Below are positions 10,302 to 20,109 of a DNA stretch of 64,000 nt, piece by piece. Numbering within the stretch: the first letter of the stretch is position 1; the number at the start of each line of letters is the position of its first letter. The notes beneath the pieces are model-generated. The model saw only the letters and a program-made list of their open reading frames with translations, was not told the DNA's origin and searched no databases. Made by a program: the position numbers and the translations under genes. Source of the stretch: Acrocarpospora corrugata (GTDB taxonomy: Bacteria; Actinomycetota; Actinomycetes; Streptosporangiales; Streptosporangiaceae); the NCBI RefSeq assembly GCF_009687845.1, contig NZ_BLAD01000053.1, forward strand, positions 82,842-146,841. The letters are read 5' to 3'.

Positions 10302-10991
10302 TCAGACGGCCAGCAGGCGGCGGGCCTCCTCTCCCTGGAGGTCGGCGGCGGTTCCGGCGTGCACGACGCGGCCGGCGTCGAGGATGACGTAGCGGTCGGC
10401 CAGGCGGAGGGCGAGGTCGAGGTACTGCTCGACGAGCAGGATGGCGATGCCCGAGGCGTGCAGCCGCTCGATGGCCTCCTCGATCTCGATGATGATGGAG
10501 GGCTGGATGCCTTCGGTGGGCTCGTCGAGGATCAGGAGTTTGGGGCGGGTGACCAGGGCGCGGGCGATGGCGAGTTGTTGTTGCTGGCCGCCGGAGAGGA
10601 AGCCGGCGCGGCGTTTGAGCAGGGGTTTCAGGCGGGGGAAGACGTCCAGGGCCTCGTCCATGGCGGAGGCGGGGTTGCCGGAGGCGTCCAGGGTGACCTG
10701 GAGGTTGGCGTGCACGGTGAGCTGGGGGAAGGTCTCGTGGCCCTGGGGGACGTAGCCCATGCCGAGCCGTACCCGCTCGTGGGGTTTGAGGCGGGTGATG
10801 TCGCGGTCCTCGAAGGTGACCGTGCCGGAGGTGCTGGGGATCACGCCCATCAGGGTGTTGAGCAGGGTGGTCTTGCCGACGCCGTTGCGGCCCATCACGC
10901 AGACGAGCTGGCCGGCGGCCACCTCCACGGAGACGCCGAACAGGACGCGGGCCCGGCCGTAGCCGGATTCCAGGCGGTCAACTGACAGCAT
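10302..10991 (-). CDS. urtE: Urea ABC transporter ATP-binding protein UrtE
   Basis: A 229-aa LivF-type ATPase with Walker A GRNGVGKT (about 34-41), signature LSGGQQQQ, Walker B LLILDEPTEGIQP and a switch His region. It powers high-affinity urea import with UrtD. It is the last gene of urtABCDE and overlaps urtD by 14 bases. Assignment to urea rather than branched-chain amino acids rests on UrtA and the adjacent urease genes. Confidence 0.93.
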   Translation of the reverse strand: MLSVDRLESGYGRARVLFGVSVEVAAGQLVCVMGRNGVGKTTLLNTLMGVIPSTSGTVTFEDRDITRLKPHERVRLGMGYVPQGHETFPQLTVHANLQVTLDASGNPASAMDEALDVFPRLKPLLKRRAGFLSGGQQQQLAIARALVTRPKLLILDEPTEGIQPSIIIEIEEAIERLHASGIAILLVEQYLDLALRLADRYVILDAGRVVHAGTAADLQGEEARRLLAV

Positions 10992-11739
10992 CGTGTGCGG
11001 CCTCCTCGCGGGCGCGGCCCAGGTAGACCTCTTGGACGCGGGGATCGGCGCGCACCTCGTCTACCGAGCCTTCGATCAGTACTTTGCCTTCGTGCAGCAC
11101 GGTCACCTGGGAGGCGTAACGGCGCAGGAACTCCATGTCGTGCTCGATCACGATGACCGTGTGGTCCTTGGCGATCGAGGTGAGCAGTTCGCCGGTGCGG
11201 GCCCGCTCGTCGGAGGACATGCCGGCCACCGGCTCGTCCAGCAGGAGCAGGCGCGGGCCCTGGGCGATGAGCATGCCGATCTCCAGCCACTGGCGCTGGC
11301 CGTGGGAGAGCACGCCCGCCTTGCGGGTGGCCAGGTCGCCCAGGCCGGTGGTCTCCAGGGCCTGTTCGACGGCGGCGACGACTCCTTTGCGGCGGGCCAG
11401 CAGCTGCCAGAGCGGGCGGCGGAACGAGGCGGCCAAGTCCAGGTTCTCCAGGACGGTGAGCTCCTCGAACACCACCGAGGTCTGGAAGGTACGGCCGATG
11501 CCCAGCCGCACCCGTTCGTGCTCGCGTTTGCCCGCCAGCGACTTGCCGTCGAAGACGACGGTGCCGGTGGTCGGCTTGGTGAGGCCGGTGATGATGTCGA
11601 TGAGGGTGGTCTTCCCGGCGCCGTTGGGGCCGATCAGGAAGCGCAGTTCGCCGTTCTGCACGGTGAAGTCCACGCCGTCGATGGCCCGGAAGCCATCGAA
11701 CACCACAGAAAGGTCGCGAACCTCCAGCAGCGCCGTCAT
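10978..11739 (-). CDS. urtD: Urea ABC transporter ATP-binding protein UrtD
   Basis: A 253-aa LivG-type ATPase with Walker A GPNGAGKT, a Q-loop, signature LSHGQRQWLEIGM, Walker B LLLLDEPVAGMS and the switch histidine in VIVIEHDM. The ATG at 11739 overlaps the urtC stop as ATGA, implying translational coupling. It pairs with UrtE as the cytoplasmic energising dimer. The signature LSHGQ replaces the usual LSGGQ, as is common in UrtD proteins. Confidence 0.93.
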   Translation of the reverse strand: MTALLEVRDLSVVFDGFRAIDGVDFTVQNGELRFLIGPNGAGKTTLIDIITGLTKPTTGTVVFDGKSLAGKREHERVRLGIGRTFQTSVVFEELTVLENLDLAASFRRPLWQLLARRKGVVAAVEQALETTGLGDLATRKAGVLSHGQRQWLEIGMLIAQGPRLLLLDEPVAGMSSDERARTGELLTSIAKDHTVIVIEHDMEFLRRYASQVTVLHEGKVLIEGSVDEVRADPRVQEVYLGRAREEAAHDAVS

Positions 11740-12821
11740 GCCGACGCCTCCTTCCTCAGGCGGCCCCGCAGTGCCGCGGCCACGCCCACGATGCCCTTCG
11801 GGGCGAGCGTCATGACCAGGATGAACAGCGCGCCCTGGAGGTAGAGCCAGGCGTCCGGCAGTTCCTCGCTGAAGTAGGTCTTGGCGTAGCCCATCACGAC
11901 CGCGCCGAGCACGGCCCCGGCCAGCGCGAACCGCCCGCCGACGGCGACGGCCACCACCAGTTCCAGCGACGGCACCACGCCGAGCAGCGCGGGCGAGATG
12001 ATGCCGACGACCGGCACGAACAGCGCCCCGGCGATGCCGGCCATGACCGCCGAGATGGCGAACGTGATCGTCTTCACGGTGGCCGGGTTGTAGCCGAGGA
12101 AACGGACCCGGTCCTCCCCGTCCCGTACGGCCAGCAGCAGCCGCCCGAACCGGCTCCGCACCAGCTGCCAGGCGGCCAGATACAGCACGCCGAGCACAAT
12201 CGCGACGGTCAGGTAGAGCCCGCGCTGCGTCGACTCGGCCGCCACGTCGTTGCCGAAGAAGTCGAAGAAGTTGGTCAGCCCGTTGGTGCCGCCGGTCAGG
12301 CCCTGCTGGCCGACCAGCAGGATGACCATCGCCGCCGCCAGCGCCTGGGTGAGGATCGCGAAGTACGCGCCGCGGACCCGCTGCCGGAACACCAGCGTGC
12401 CCAGCAGCACCGCCACCACCAGCGGCACGACCACCACCATGGCCAGCGCGAACACCGGATTGCCGAACGGCGCCCAGAGCGCGGGCAGCTGCTCGACCCC
12501 GCTCCACACCATGAAGTCGGGCAGGTCGCCGCCGGCGTCGTTGAGCTTCAGGAACATGCCCATCGCGTAGCCGCCCAGGCCGAAGAAGACGCCCTGGCCG
12601 AGGGTGAGCATGCCGCCCTGCCCCCAGGCCAGCCCGATCCCGAGGGCGACGATGGCGTAGCAGAGGTATTTGGCCAGCAGGCCCAGCCGGAAGGGTTCCA
12701 GCAGCAGCGGCATGACCACCAGCGCGATGATCGCGACCGCGACGAACACAGCCGGGCCCTTCCACTGGCGTGGCGGCTTCTCGGGGGTGAGCTGGGTCGG
12801 CTTCTCCAGAACTGCGGTCAT
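11736..12821 (-). CDS. urtC: Urea ABC transporter permease UrtC
   Basis: A 361-aa LivM-type permease with an N-terminal cytoplasmic stretch and about 8-10 hydrophobic segments. The GIGLAWGQGGMLTLGQGVFF segment (residues about 61-80) and the late EAA-like loop are typical of UrtC. The ATG at 12821 overlaps the urtB stop by four bases. With UrtB it forms the membrane channel for urea. Confidence 0.93.
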   Translation of the reverse strand: MTAVLEKPTQLTPEKPPRQWKGPAVFVAVAIIALVVMPLLLEPFRLGLLAKYLCYAIVALGIGLAWGQGGMLTLGQGVFFGLGGYAMGMFLKLNDAGGDLPDFMVWSGVEQLPALWAPFGNPVFALAMVVVVPLVVAVLLGTLVFRQRVRGAYFAILTQALAAAMVILLVGQQGLTGGTNGLTNFFDFFGNDVAAESTQRGLYLTVAIVLGVLYLAAWQLVRSRFGRLLLAVRDGEDRVRFLGYNPATVKTITFAISAVMAGIAGALFVPVVGIISPALLGVVPSLELVVAVAVGGRFALAGAVLGAVVMGYAKTYFSEELPDAWLYLQGALFILVMTLAPKGIVGVAAALRGRLRKEASA

Positions 12822-13684
12822 GTGAGTGCCCTTGAACGGAGGACGAACAGGCCCTGCGGACGGAACTGGAGGAACGCGATGATCGCCGCGAACACGATGA
12901 CCTTGGCGAGGCTGGCGTTGGTCCAGAACTCGGCGTAGGAGTTGAGCAGGCCGAGCGCCGCGGCGGCGATGACCGCGCCGCGCAGCTGGCCGAGCCCGCC
13001 GGCGACGACGACCAGGAACGCGTCCACGATGTAGTAGGTGCCGAGCGTCGGCCCGACCGGGCCGATCAGGGTCAGCGCCACCCCGGCGATCCCGGCCAGC
13101 CCGGAGCCGATGAAGAAGGTGCGCTGGTCGACCCGCCCGGTGTTGATGCCGCTGGTCGCGGCCAGCTGCCGGTTCTGCATGACGGCCTGCATCCGCCGCC
13201 CCTGCGCGCTCCGGTTCATGTAGAGCCAGATGGCGACCACGCTGCCGACCGCCAGGGCCAGGATGAACAGCCGGTTGTACGGCATCGGCCCGATCGCCCC
13301 CTGCAGCCAGGTCGGCGACAGCACCTGCACGTTCGGCGCCCCGAACAGGTCACGCGCCAGCTGCTGGAGCACCAGGCTGACGCCCCAGGTGAGCAGCAGC
13401 GTGTCCAGCGGCCTGCCGTAGAAGTGCCGGATCGCGGCGCGCTCCAGCACCAGCCCCATCAGCCCGGCCACCACGAACGCGACCGGCAGCGCCACCAGCA
13501 CCGCGCTGCGCCCCGCGAGGTCCTGGAGGAGGAAAGCCGTGTACGCCCCGGCCATGATGAACTCGCCGTGGGCCATGTTGATCACGCCCATCTGCCCGAA
13601 CGTGAACGTCAGCCCGAGCGCGATGAGCAGGAGGACCGCGCCGATCGACAGCCCGATCGGCAGCTGGTTGAGGAATCCCTCCAC
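12818..13684 (-). CDS. urtB: Urea ABC transporter permease UrtB
   Basis: A 288-aa LivH-type permease with about 8 membrane segments. It has the N-terminal TFGQMGVINMAHGEF motif shared by UrtB/LivH and a late GGLGQLRGAVIAA cytoplasmic loop. The start is GTG at 13684 with AAGGGG upstream. A 99-bp gap holding a perfect hairpin separates it from urtA, while urtB-C-D-E overlap each other, so expression of urtA can be uncoupled. Confidence 0.93.
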   Translation of the reverse strand: MEGFLNQLPIGLSIGAVLLLIALGLTFTFGQMGVINMAHGEFIMAGAYTAFLLQDLAGRSAVLVALPVAFVVAGLMGLVLERAAIRHFYGRPLDTLLLTWGVSLVLQQLARDLFGAPNVQVLSPTWLQGAIGPMPYNRLFILALAVGSVVAIWLYMNRSAQGRRMQAVMQNRQLAATSGINTGRVDQRTFFIGSGLAGIAGVALTLIGPVGPTLGTYYIVDAFLVVVAGGLGQLRGAVIAAAALGLLNSYAEFWTNASLAKVIVFAAIIAFLQFRPQGLFVLRSRALT

Positions 13685-13730
13685 CGTGCCCCTTCCTTAC
13701 GATTTCTCGAAATATCCGTGGATGTGCCTC

Positions 13731-13768
13731 GGCTCCGGAGCCGCCGCGGTTGTGGCGGCTCCGGAGCC
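13731..13768. terminator. Perfect 15-bp hairpin between urtA and urtB
   Basis: 13731-13745 is the exact reverse complement of 13754-13768, with an 8-base loop. Each arm is itself near-palindromic (GGCTCCGGAGCC). No T-run follows on the minus strand. In transporter operons such a structure after the binding-protein gene usually causes partial termination or stabilises the upstream mRNA, giving excess UrtA. Confidence 0.8.
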
Positions 13769-13783
13769 TGTCGCAGAGAGGAG

Positions 13784-15013
13784 CTAGGAGGCCAGGCCTC
13801 CGGCCCACGGATAGGTCTTCAGGAAGGGGTCGGGCTTGATCGGCTCACCCGAGTTCCACACTTCCTTGATCAAACCGTCCGGCTGGATGATGCCGATCCG
13901 GGCGGTCTTGTACATGTGCTGCGTCTCGCCGTCGATGGTGACCAGGCCCTCCGGGCGCTCCAGCGCGATGCCGCCGGCCGCCTTCTTGACCGCTTCGACC
14001 TCGACCGTGCCGGCCTTCTTGACCGCTTCCGCCCACAGGTAGACCGAGTTGTAGCCGGCCTCCATCGGGTCGGAGGTGACCTTGGCCGCGCCGTACTTGG
14101 CCTTGAAGGCCTCGACGAACTTGGTGTTGGCCGGGTTCTCGGTGGTCTGGTAGTAGTTCCAGGCCACCGGGTGGCCGACGATGTTGTCGATGCCGATGCC
14201 GGTGACCTCCTCCTCGGCGACGCTCACCGAGAGGACGGGCATGGACTCGGCGGTGACGCCCGCGCTCTTCAGCTGCTTGAAGAAGGCCACATTGCTGTCG
14301 CCGTTCAGCGTGTTGAAAACCGCGTCCGGTTTCGCCTGGACCACCTTGTTGGTCAGCGTGGAGTATTCGGTGTGGCCGAGCGGGGTGTATTCCTCGCCGA
14401 GGATTTCCATTCCGTTGGCCGCGGCGTAGGCCTTGATGATTTTGTTCGCGGTGCGCGGGAAGACATAGTCGCTGCCGACCAGGAATATCTTCTTCTTGCC
14501 CTGTTCCTTGAGATAGTCAAGGCCGGGGATGATCTGCTGGTTCGTGGTCGCGCCGGTGTAGAAGATGTACGGCGAGCTCTCCAGCCCCTCGTACTGCACC
14601 GGGTACCACAGCAGCGCCTTGCGCTTCTCGAAGACCGGCAGCATCGCCTTGCGGGAGGCCGAGGTCCAGCCGCCGAACACGGTGGCCACCTTGTCCTGCG
14701 CGATGAGCTTGTTGGCCTTCTCCGCGAAGGTGGGCCAGTCGGACGCGCCGTCCTCCACGACGGGTTCGAGCTGCTTGCCGAGTACGCCGCCGGCCTTGTT
14801 GATCTCCTCGATCGCCAGCAGTTCGGCGTCCCTGACGGTAACCTCGCTGATCGCCATCGTGCCGCTGAGAGAGTGCAGGAGACCGACCTTGATGGTGTTT
14901 CCGCCACCACCGGAAGCCGTTCCCTCGGTCGTCGCCGGATCTCCGCCACAGGCGGCGAGCGCGGTGACCAGAGCCGCCATTACGACTCCGGCACGCCAGG
15001 TTGAATTCCGCAA
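13784..15013 (-). CDS. urtA: Urea-binding lipoprotein UrtA
   Basis: The 409-aa protein has a lipoprotein signal with lipobox LAAC (Cys22), a Gly/Thr-rich linker, and a type I periplasmic-binding fold ([42 protein letters not shown]) of the urea/short-chain-amide family. It would capture extracellular urea for UrtBC. The start is TTG at 15013, fixed by an excellent AAGGAGG six bases upstream. It is divergent from ureA, and the 212-bp gap contains a GlnR-type site. Confidence 0.95.
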   Translation of the reverse strand: MRNSTWRAGVVMAALVTALAACGGDPATTEGTASGGGGNTIKVGLLHSLSGTMAISEVTVRDAELLAIEEINKAGGVLGKQLEPVVEDGASDWPTFAEKANKLIAQDKVATVFGGWTSASRKAMLPVFEKRKALLWYPVQYEGLESSPYIFYTGATTNQQIIPGLDYLKEQGKKKIFLVGSDYVFPRTANKIIKAYAAANGMEILGEEYTPLGHTEYSTLTNKVVQAKPDAVFNTLNGDSNVAFFKQLKSAGVTAESMPVLSVSVAEEEVTGIGIDNIVGHPVAWNYYQTTENPANTKFVEAFKAKYGAAKVTSDPMEAGYNSVYLWAEAVKKAGTVEVEAVKKAAGGIALERPEGLVTIDGETQHMYKTARIGIIQPDGLIKEVWNSGEPIKPDPFLKTYPWAGGLAS

Positions 15014-15187
15014 TTACTTCCTCCTTGCCGATACGGCCCCCGCACCGACCCATCTGCCGCCAAGGTGATCGAGTGACATTTCGCGGTAAGTTCGGATAGG
15101 TTAAATGCGCATTACCGGGATTTCACCGATGCCCCCTGTTCGCCCAGGTGCCGCTGGGGTGAAAGGACTCACGGCGGAAATCTCGCT

Positions 15188-15203
15188 GTAACACCGGGGA
15201 AAC
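15188..15203 (+). promoter_or_regulatory. GlnR-type operator between urtA and ureA
   Basis: GTAAC at 15188-15192, six bases, then GAAAC at 15199-15203 is an exact match to the actinobacterial GlnR consensus gTnAC-n6-GaAAC. It lies 22 bases before ureA and about 175 bases from urtA, so it could act on either or both divergent promoters. Position close to the ureA start would suit repression; GlnR both represses and activates in actinomycetes. Confidence 0.75.
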
Positions 15204-15225
15204 GGCAAGTACCTATCGTCCCGTC

Positions 15226-15528
15226 ATGCGGCTCACCCCACACGAGCAGGAACGCCTTCTTATTCATGTCGCGGCCGGCGTGGCCCGTGATCGTATGGGC
15301 CGGGGCCTTCGGCTGAACCATCCGGAAGCCACCGCGCTGATCGCCTCCTTTCTGCTCGAAGGGGCGCGGGACGGGCGGACGGTGGCCGAGTTGATGGACG
15401 CGGGCCGGAAGGTGCTCCGCCGTCAGGACGTCATGGAGGGGGTGCCCGAGATGCTGGATTCGGTGCAGATCGAGGCCACGTTCCCGGACGGCACGAAGCT
15501 CGTCACCGTGCACCACCCGATCTCATGA
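15226..15528 (+). CDS. ureA: Urease gamma subunit
   Basis: The 100-aa product is the standard length for UreA, with [14 protein letters not shown] at the N-terminus and the conserved [15 protein letters not shown] and [17 protein letters not shown] segments. It is a structural subunit of the cytoplasmic urease. Its stop overlaps the ureB ATG (ATGA). It is the first gene of ureABCFGD. Confidence 0.97.
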   Translation: MRLTPHEQERLLIHVAAGVARDRMGRGLRLNHPEATALIASFLLEGARDGRTVAELMDAGRKVLRRQDVMEGVPEMLDSVQIEATFPDGTKLVTVHHPIS

Positions 15529-15839
15529 GCGTCCCCGGGGAGATCGTGCCCGGCGTGGAGCCGGTGGAGTTGAACCCGGGGCGCCCGCGGGTGGTGGTCC
15601 GGGTGGTGAACACGGCCGACCGGCCGATCCAGGTGGGTTCGCACTATCATTTCGCGGCCTGCAATCCGGGTCTGCAGTTCGACCGGGAGGCGGCCTGGGG
15701 CACCCGGCTGGACGTGCCCGCCGGGACGGCGATCCGGTTCGAGCCCGGGATCGAGCGTGACGTGACACTGGTGCCACTGGCCGGGAACAGGATCGTCCCC
15801 GGTCTCCGTACGGAATGGGCAGGGCCTCTCGATGACTAG
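15525..15839 (+). CDS. ureB: Urease beta subunit
   Basis: A 104-aa UreB with the [16 protein letters not shown] opening, [18 protein letters not shown] in the middle, and [17 protein letters not shown] near the end, all family landmarks. It is translationally coupled to ureA (4-base overlap) and overlaps ureC by 8 bases. Confidence 0.97.
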   Translation: MSVPGEIVPGVEPVELNPGRPRVVVRVVNTADRPIQVGSHYHFAACNPGLQFDREAAWGTRLDVPAGTAIRFEPGIERDVTLVPLAGNRIVPGLRTEWAGPLDD

Positions 15840-17544
15840 CCTCGACCGCGCCCGCTACGCCGCCCTGTACGGCCCGACCACCGGCGACCGGGTCCGGCTG
15901 GCCGACACCGACCTGTTCATCGAGGTGACCGAGGACCGGGCGATGGGCCCGGCCGGAGCCGGGGACGAGGCCGTCTTCGGCGGCGGCAAGGTGATCCGCG
16001 AGTCGATGGGCCAGGCCCGCGCGACCCGCGCGGAAGGCGCGCCCGACCTGGTCATCACCGGTGCGGTCGTGCTCGACCACTGGGGCGTGATCAAGACCGA
16101 CATCGGGATCAGGGACGGCCGGATCGTCGCCCTCGGCAAGGCCGGCAACCCGGACACGATGGACGGCGTCCACCCCGACCTGGTGATCGGCCCCTCGACC
16201 GAGATCCTGGCCGGGAACGGGAAGATCGTCACCGCCGGGGCGGTCGACTCGCACGTGCACTTGATCTGCCCGCAGATCGTCGACGCAGCGCTGTCCTCAG
16301 GGGTGACCACGCTCGTCGGCGGCGGGACCGGACCGGCCGAGGGCACCAAGGCGACGACGGTGACCGGGGTCTGGTACCTGGCGCGCATGCTGGAGTCGAT
16401 GGACGGCATGCCGGTGAACGTGGCGCTGCTCGGCAAGGGCAACACGGTCAGCGAGGAAGGGCTGCTGGAGCAGCTGCGCGCCGGGGCTTCCGGGTTCAAG
16501 CTGCACGAGGACTGGGGGACGACCCCCGCCGCGATCGACGCCTGCCTGAAGGTGTGCGACGCGACCGGCGTCCAGGTGGCGATTCACACCGACACGCTCA
16601 ACGAGGCCGGGTTCGTGGAGTCCACGCTGGCGGCGATCGGCGACCGGATGATCCACGCGTATCACACCGAGGGGGCGGGGGGCGGGCACGCGCCGGACAT
16701 CATCAAGGTGGCCGCGCGGCCGAACGTGCTGCCGTCCTCGACCAATCCGACCAGGCCGCACACGATCAACACCCATCACGAGCATCTGGACATGCTCATG
16801 GTGTGTCACCATCTGAACCCGTCGATTCCGGAGGATCTGGCGTTCGCGGAGTCGCGGATCCGGCCGAGCACGATGGCGGCGGAGGACGTGCTGCACGATC
16901 TGGGCGCGATCTCGATGATCGGCTCCGACTCGCAGGCGATGGGCCGGGTGGGTGAGACGATCATCCGGACCTGGCAGACCGCGCATGTGATGAAGAAACG
17001 CCGCGGCACCCTCCCGGGCCCGGCCGACAACCTCCGCGCCCAGCGATACATCGCGAAATATACGATAAATCCGGCTATTGCTCATGGGCTGGAGGGTGAG
17101 GTCGGCTCGGTCGAGGTGGGCAAGCTGGCCGACCTCGTGCTGTGGAGCCCGGCCTTCTTCGGGGTCAAGCCGGATCTCGTGGTGAAGGGCGGCGTCATCG
17201 CGTACGCGCAGATGGGCGACGCCAACGCCTCCATCCCGACCCCGCAGCCGGTGCTGCCCCGCCCGATGTTCGGCGCGTACGGGGTGACCCCGGCCGCCAC
17301 CTCCGTGCACTTCGTGGCGCCGCTGGCGATCGAGGACGGCCTGGCCGACCGGCTGAACGTCCGGCGGCGGCTGGTGCCGGTCGCCGACGTGCGCGCCCGG
17401 GGCAAGGACGCGATGCGCCTCAACGACGCCCTGCCCGACATCGACATCCGGCCGGACACGTTCGAAGTCCGGATCGACGGGGAGCTGATCGAACCGGCTC
17501 CCGCGACCGAACTGCCGATGGCCCAGCGATATTTCCTGTTCTGA
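15832..17544 (+). CDS. ureC: Urease alpha (catalytic) subunit
   Basis: The 570-aa amidohydrolase hydrolyses urea to ammonia and carbamate at a dinickel centre. Visible ligands and active-site residues are His141/His143 (SHVHL), the carbamylated Lys223 (GFKLHEDWG), His in AIHTDTLNE, His in [12 protein letters not shown], the flap MVCHHL and Asp in GSDSQAMGR. Length is typical. Start ATG 15832 overlaps ureB. Ammonia produced would feed the same nitrogen pool as the upstream nitrate reductase. Confidence 0.98.
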   Translation: MTSLDRARYAALYGPTTGDRVRLADTDLFIEVTEDRAMGPAGAGDEAVFGGGKVIRESMGQARATRAEGAPDLVITGAVVLDHWGVIKTDIGIRDGRIVALGKAGNPDTMDGVHPDLVIGPSTEILAGNGKIVTAGAVDSHVHLICPQIVDAALSSGVTTLVGGGTGPAEGTKATTVTGVWYLARMLESMDGMPVNVALLGKGNTVSEEGLLEQLRAGASGFKLHEDWGTTPAAIDACLKVCDATGVQVAIHTDTLNEAGFVESTLAAIGDRMIHAYHTEGAGGGHAPDIIKVAARPNVLPSSTNPTRPHTINTHHEHLDMLMVCHHLNPSIPEDLAFAESRIRPSTMAAEDVLHDLGAISMIGSDSQAMGRVGETIIRTWQTAHVMKKRRGTLPGPADNLRAQRYIAKYTINPAIAHGLEGEVGSVEVGKLADLVLWSPAFFGVKPDLVVKGGVIAYAQMGDANASIPTPQPVLPRPMFGAYGVTPAATSVHFVAPLAIEDGLADRLNVRRRLVPVADVRARGKDAMRLNDALPDIDIRPDTFEVRIDGELIEPAPATELPMAQRYFLF

Positions 17545-17554
17545 GAGGATCCGG

Positions 17555-18238
17555 ATGCACGGCGACATGGCCATGCTCCTGCTGGCCGACTCCCGGCTGC
17601 CCGCGGGCGGCCACGCCCACTCGGGCGGCGCGGAGGAGGCCGTACGCGTCGGGGCGATCACCGGCCCGGAGGACCTGGCGCGGTTCCTCCGTGGCCGGCT
17701 CGCCACGGCCGGAGTGGTCACCGCGGCCCTGGCCGCCGCCGCGTGCGAACTCGGAGCCGACCCGGCCCAGGAGCGCTGGCGCCGGCTGGACGCCGAGGCG
17801 GACGCCCGGATCTCCTCGCCCGCGCAGCGGGACGCCAGCAGGACCCAGGGCCGGTTGCTGGTCAGGACCACCCGCAGGATCTGGCCGTCCGAGGCGCTGG
17901 ACTCGCTGGCGGCAGCCGTACCGGACGGGGCGCATCATCCCGTCGCGCTCGGCGCCGCCGCCGCGGCGGCCGGATGCGAGCCGCGCCAGGCGGCGCTGGC
18001 CGCGGCCTACACTTCGGTGACCGCGCCGGCCACGGCCGCGGTCCGGTTGCTCGGGCTCGACCCGGTGCTCGTGCACCGGCTGCTCGCCGATCTCGCTCCC
18101 GCACTCAACGACGCTGCCCACGAAGCCTGCGTCATTCAGGCCGACGACTGGTCAAGCCTGCCCGCTCATGCCGCCCCCGCTCTCGATCTGCTGGCTGAAC
18201 AGCACCTACGTACGGAGGTAAGGCTCTTTGTCAGCTAA
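17555..18238 (+). CDS. ureF: Urease accessory protein UreF
   Basis: The 227-aa all-helical maturation factor begins [20 protein letters not shown], the conserved UreF opening that contacts UreD and UreG. It lies 10 bp after ureC. It acts with UreG and UreD to load nickel. Alignable length and the C-terminal [12 protein letters not shown] region are normal. Confidence 0.93.
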   Translation: MHGDMAMLLLADSRLPAGGHAHSGGAEEAVRVGAITGPEDLARFLRGRLATAGVVTAALAAAACELGADPAQERWRRLDAEADARISSPAQRDASRTQGRLLVRTTRRIWPSEALDSLAAAVPDGAHHPVALGAAAAAAGCEPRQAALAAAYTSVTAPATAAVRLLGLDPVLVHRLLADLAPALNDAAHEACVIQADDWSSLPAHAAPALDLLAEQHLRTEVRLFVS

Positions 18239-18899
18239 CCATGACGACCACCACCAGGCGCCGGACGGGCACGGCCGGGCGCTCCGCCTCGGCATCGGCG
18301 GCCCGGTCGGCAGCGGCAAGACCGCCTTGGTGGCGGCGCTCTGCCGCAGCCTGGGCCCGTCCATGCGACTGGGCGTGGTCACCAACGACATCTACACCAC
18401 CGAGGACGCCGACTTCCTGCGCCGGGCGGGAGTCATCGACGCGGACCGGATCCTGGCGGTGCAGACCGGCTGCTGCCCGCACACGGCGATCCGGGACGAC
18501 ATCGCCGCCAACCTCGACGCGGTCGAGACGCTGGAGGAGCGGTTCGGGCCGCTCGATCTGGTGATCGTGGAGAGCGGCGGCGACAACCTGACCGCGACCT
18601 TCAGCCGCGGCCTGGCCGACCGGCAGATCTTCGTGCTGGACGTGTCCGGCGGCGACAAGGTGCCACGCAAGGGCGGCCCCGGCGTCACCGCCGCCGACCT
18701 GCTCGTGGTCAACAAGACCGATCTGGCGCCGATGGTCGGCGCGGACCTTACGGTGATGTCCCGGGACGCGGCCAAAGTCCGGGATGGCAAACCCGTGCTT
18801 TTCACCTCGATCAGGGAGGACAAGGGTGCCCATTCGGTCGCCGAATGGGTGGTCGGCATCGTCGACGCCTGGCACCACCAGCACGCGCACACGGTCTGA
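18228..18899 (+). CDS. ureG: Urease accessory GTPase UreG
   Basis: The 223-aa SIMIBI GTPase has P-loop [10 protein letters not shown], the nickel-binding CPH in [21 protein letters not shown] and the NKTDL base-recognition motif. A short His-rich N-terminus (HDDHHQ) may help bind nickel, useful because no ureE is present. The start is TTG at 18228, with GGAGG about 10 bases upstream and an 11-base overlap with ureF. Confidence 0.95.
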   Translation: MSANHDDHHQAPDGHGRALRLGIGGPVGSGKTALVAALCRSLGPSMRLGVVTNDIYTTEDADFLRRAGVIDADRILAVQTGCCPHTAIRDDIAANLDAVETLEERFGPLDLVIVESGGDNLTATFSRGLADRQIFVLDVSGGDKVPRKGGPGVTAADLLVVNKTDLAPMVGADLTVMSRDAAKVRDGKPVLFTSIREDKGAHSVAEWVVGIVDAWHHQHAHTV

Positions 18900-19626
18900 C
18901 CCGCCCGGGCTCCATGCCCGGGCGGTCATCCGCACCGAGTACGACAGTGAGAACGACAGCGGCACCAGGTTGGAGACCCTGCGCTCCGACCCTCCCCTGA
19001 CGCTGCGCCAGACCGGGCCCGGCGTCGTGCACCTCGTCTCCACGGCGGCGGGCCCGCTCGGCGGCGACCACTTCGAGCTGACCATCGACGTCGCCCCGCA
19101 CACCACGCTCGCCGTACATTCGGTGGCGAGTACCCTGGCCCTGCCCGGCCTCTCCCGCCTGACCGTGACCGCCAGGGTCGGCGCCCGCGCAGCCCTGCGC
19201 TACTCCCCCGAACCGATCGTCCTGGCGGCCGGCTGCGACCTTCGCGTCGCCGTCCGGCTCACGCTAGCCCCCGGCGCGACCGTGTTCTGGCGCGAGGAAC
19301 TCGTCTTCGGCCGGTACGGCGAAGCGTCAGGCCGCTGCCACTCCCGCTTCGACGCCATCGTCGACGACGTCCCGCTGCTCCGCCAGGAACTCCTGGTGGG
19401 CGACCCCGCGGTCGACGACAGCCCCGCCGTGTACGGCTCGGCCCGCTGCGTCGGCAGCACCCTGCTCACCGGCGACCTGCCCAGGGAACGCCACCTCGCC
19501 GACGGCTGCGCGGTCCTGCCGCTGGCCGGCCCCGGCACGCTGGTGTCCGCCCTCGCCGCCGACACGGTCGAACTCCGGCGGCGGCTGGAATGGGGAGAAC
19601 GGCTCGCCGACAAGAGTCTCCCGTAG
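18826..19626 (+). CDS. ureD: Urease accessory protein UreD
   Basis: The protein aligns with UreD/UreH from about [15 protein letters not shown] onward: [48 protein letters not shown] and [14 protein letters not shown]. It is the scaffold for urease activation. No start codon lies between the ureG stop and the first homologous residues, so translation must begin inside ureG. GTG 18826 has AGGGAGG six bases upstream; ATG 18784 is the alternative. Either gives an extra N-terminal tail of roughly 30 residues or more and a long overlap with ureG. Confidence 0.85.
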   Translation: MPIRSPNGWSASSTPGTTSTRTRSDPPGLHARAVIRTEYDSENDSGTRLETLRSDPPLTLRQTGPGVVHLVSTAAGPLGGDHFELTIDVAPHTTLAVHSVASTLALPGLSRLTVTARVGARAALRYSPEPIVLAAGCDLRVAVRLTLAPGATVFWREELVFGRYGEASGRCHSRFDAIVDDVPLLRQELLVGDPAVDDSPAVYGSARCVGSTLLTGDLPRERHLADGCAVLPLAGPGTLVSALAADTVELRRRLEWGERLADKSLP

Positions 19627-19635
19627 GGTGGAAAC

Positions 19636-20109
19636 GTGGCAGACGCACCCCAACCGAGCCTGATCCCCGCCTTCGGCGTCGTGCTCGCCGGTCTGGCCCT
19701 CGCCGTCACGGGCGTCCTGCCCTGGGCCGGCCTGACCGCCGAGATCGACCTGCTCCACACCGAGTTCACCCACGCCATGCACGGCACCGAGGACGGCGCG
19801 GGCTGGTTCGTGGTCGCCTCCGGCCTGACCGCGTCAGCCCTGGGCATCGTCGGCCTGGCCAAAATGGCCAAAGGCTGGCTCTTCACCGGCCTGGCCATCC
19901 TCCCCGGCGCCGTCGCGGCCTTCTCCCTGGCGATGTTCCTGACCGACCCGCGCAGCCTCGCCGACCGCCTCAGCTTCGGCATCGCCGGCGTGCTGGAGGT
20001 GCACCCGACCATCCTGTACGGCTGGTTCGCCGCCCTGCTGGCCTCGATCGTGGTGGCCGGGTTCGCCGCGACCGCGCTGATCCGGCACGGCCGCCCGCGT
20101 CAGTCGTAG
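19636..20109 (+). CDS. Small integral membrane protein
   Basis: The 157-aa product has four hydrophobic segments (about 10-30, 57-75, 80-102, 128-148) and a periplasmic loop after the first. A GTG start at 19636 lies 9 bp after ureD, so it may be the last gene of the urease operon. No recognised transporter motif is seen. A link to urea or nickel would be speculation. Its 3' end overlaps the convergent era by 10 bases. Confidence 0.75.
   Translation: MADAPQPSLIPAFGVVLAGLALAVTGVLPWAGLTAEIDLLHTEFTHAMHGTEDGAGWFVVASGLTASALGIVGLAKMAKGWLFTGLAILPGAVAAFSLAMFLTDPRSLADRLSFGIAGVLEVHPTILYGWFAALLASIVVAGFAATALIRHGRPRQS

Noticed and set aside
10978..12765. 595-codon minus-strand frame apparently fusing part of urtC to urtD
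   Set aside because: The first part is an out-of-frame shadow of urtC; only the last 253 codons are UrtD, starting at ATG 11739.
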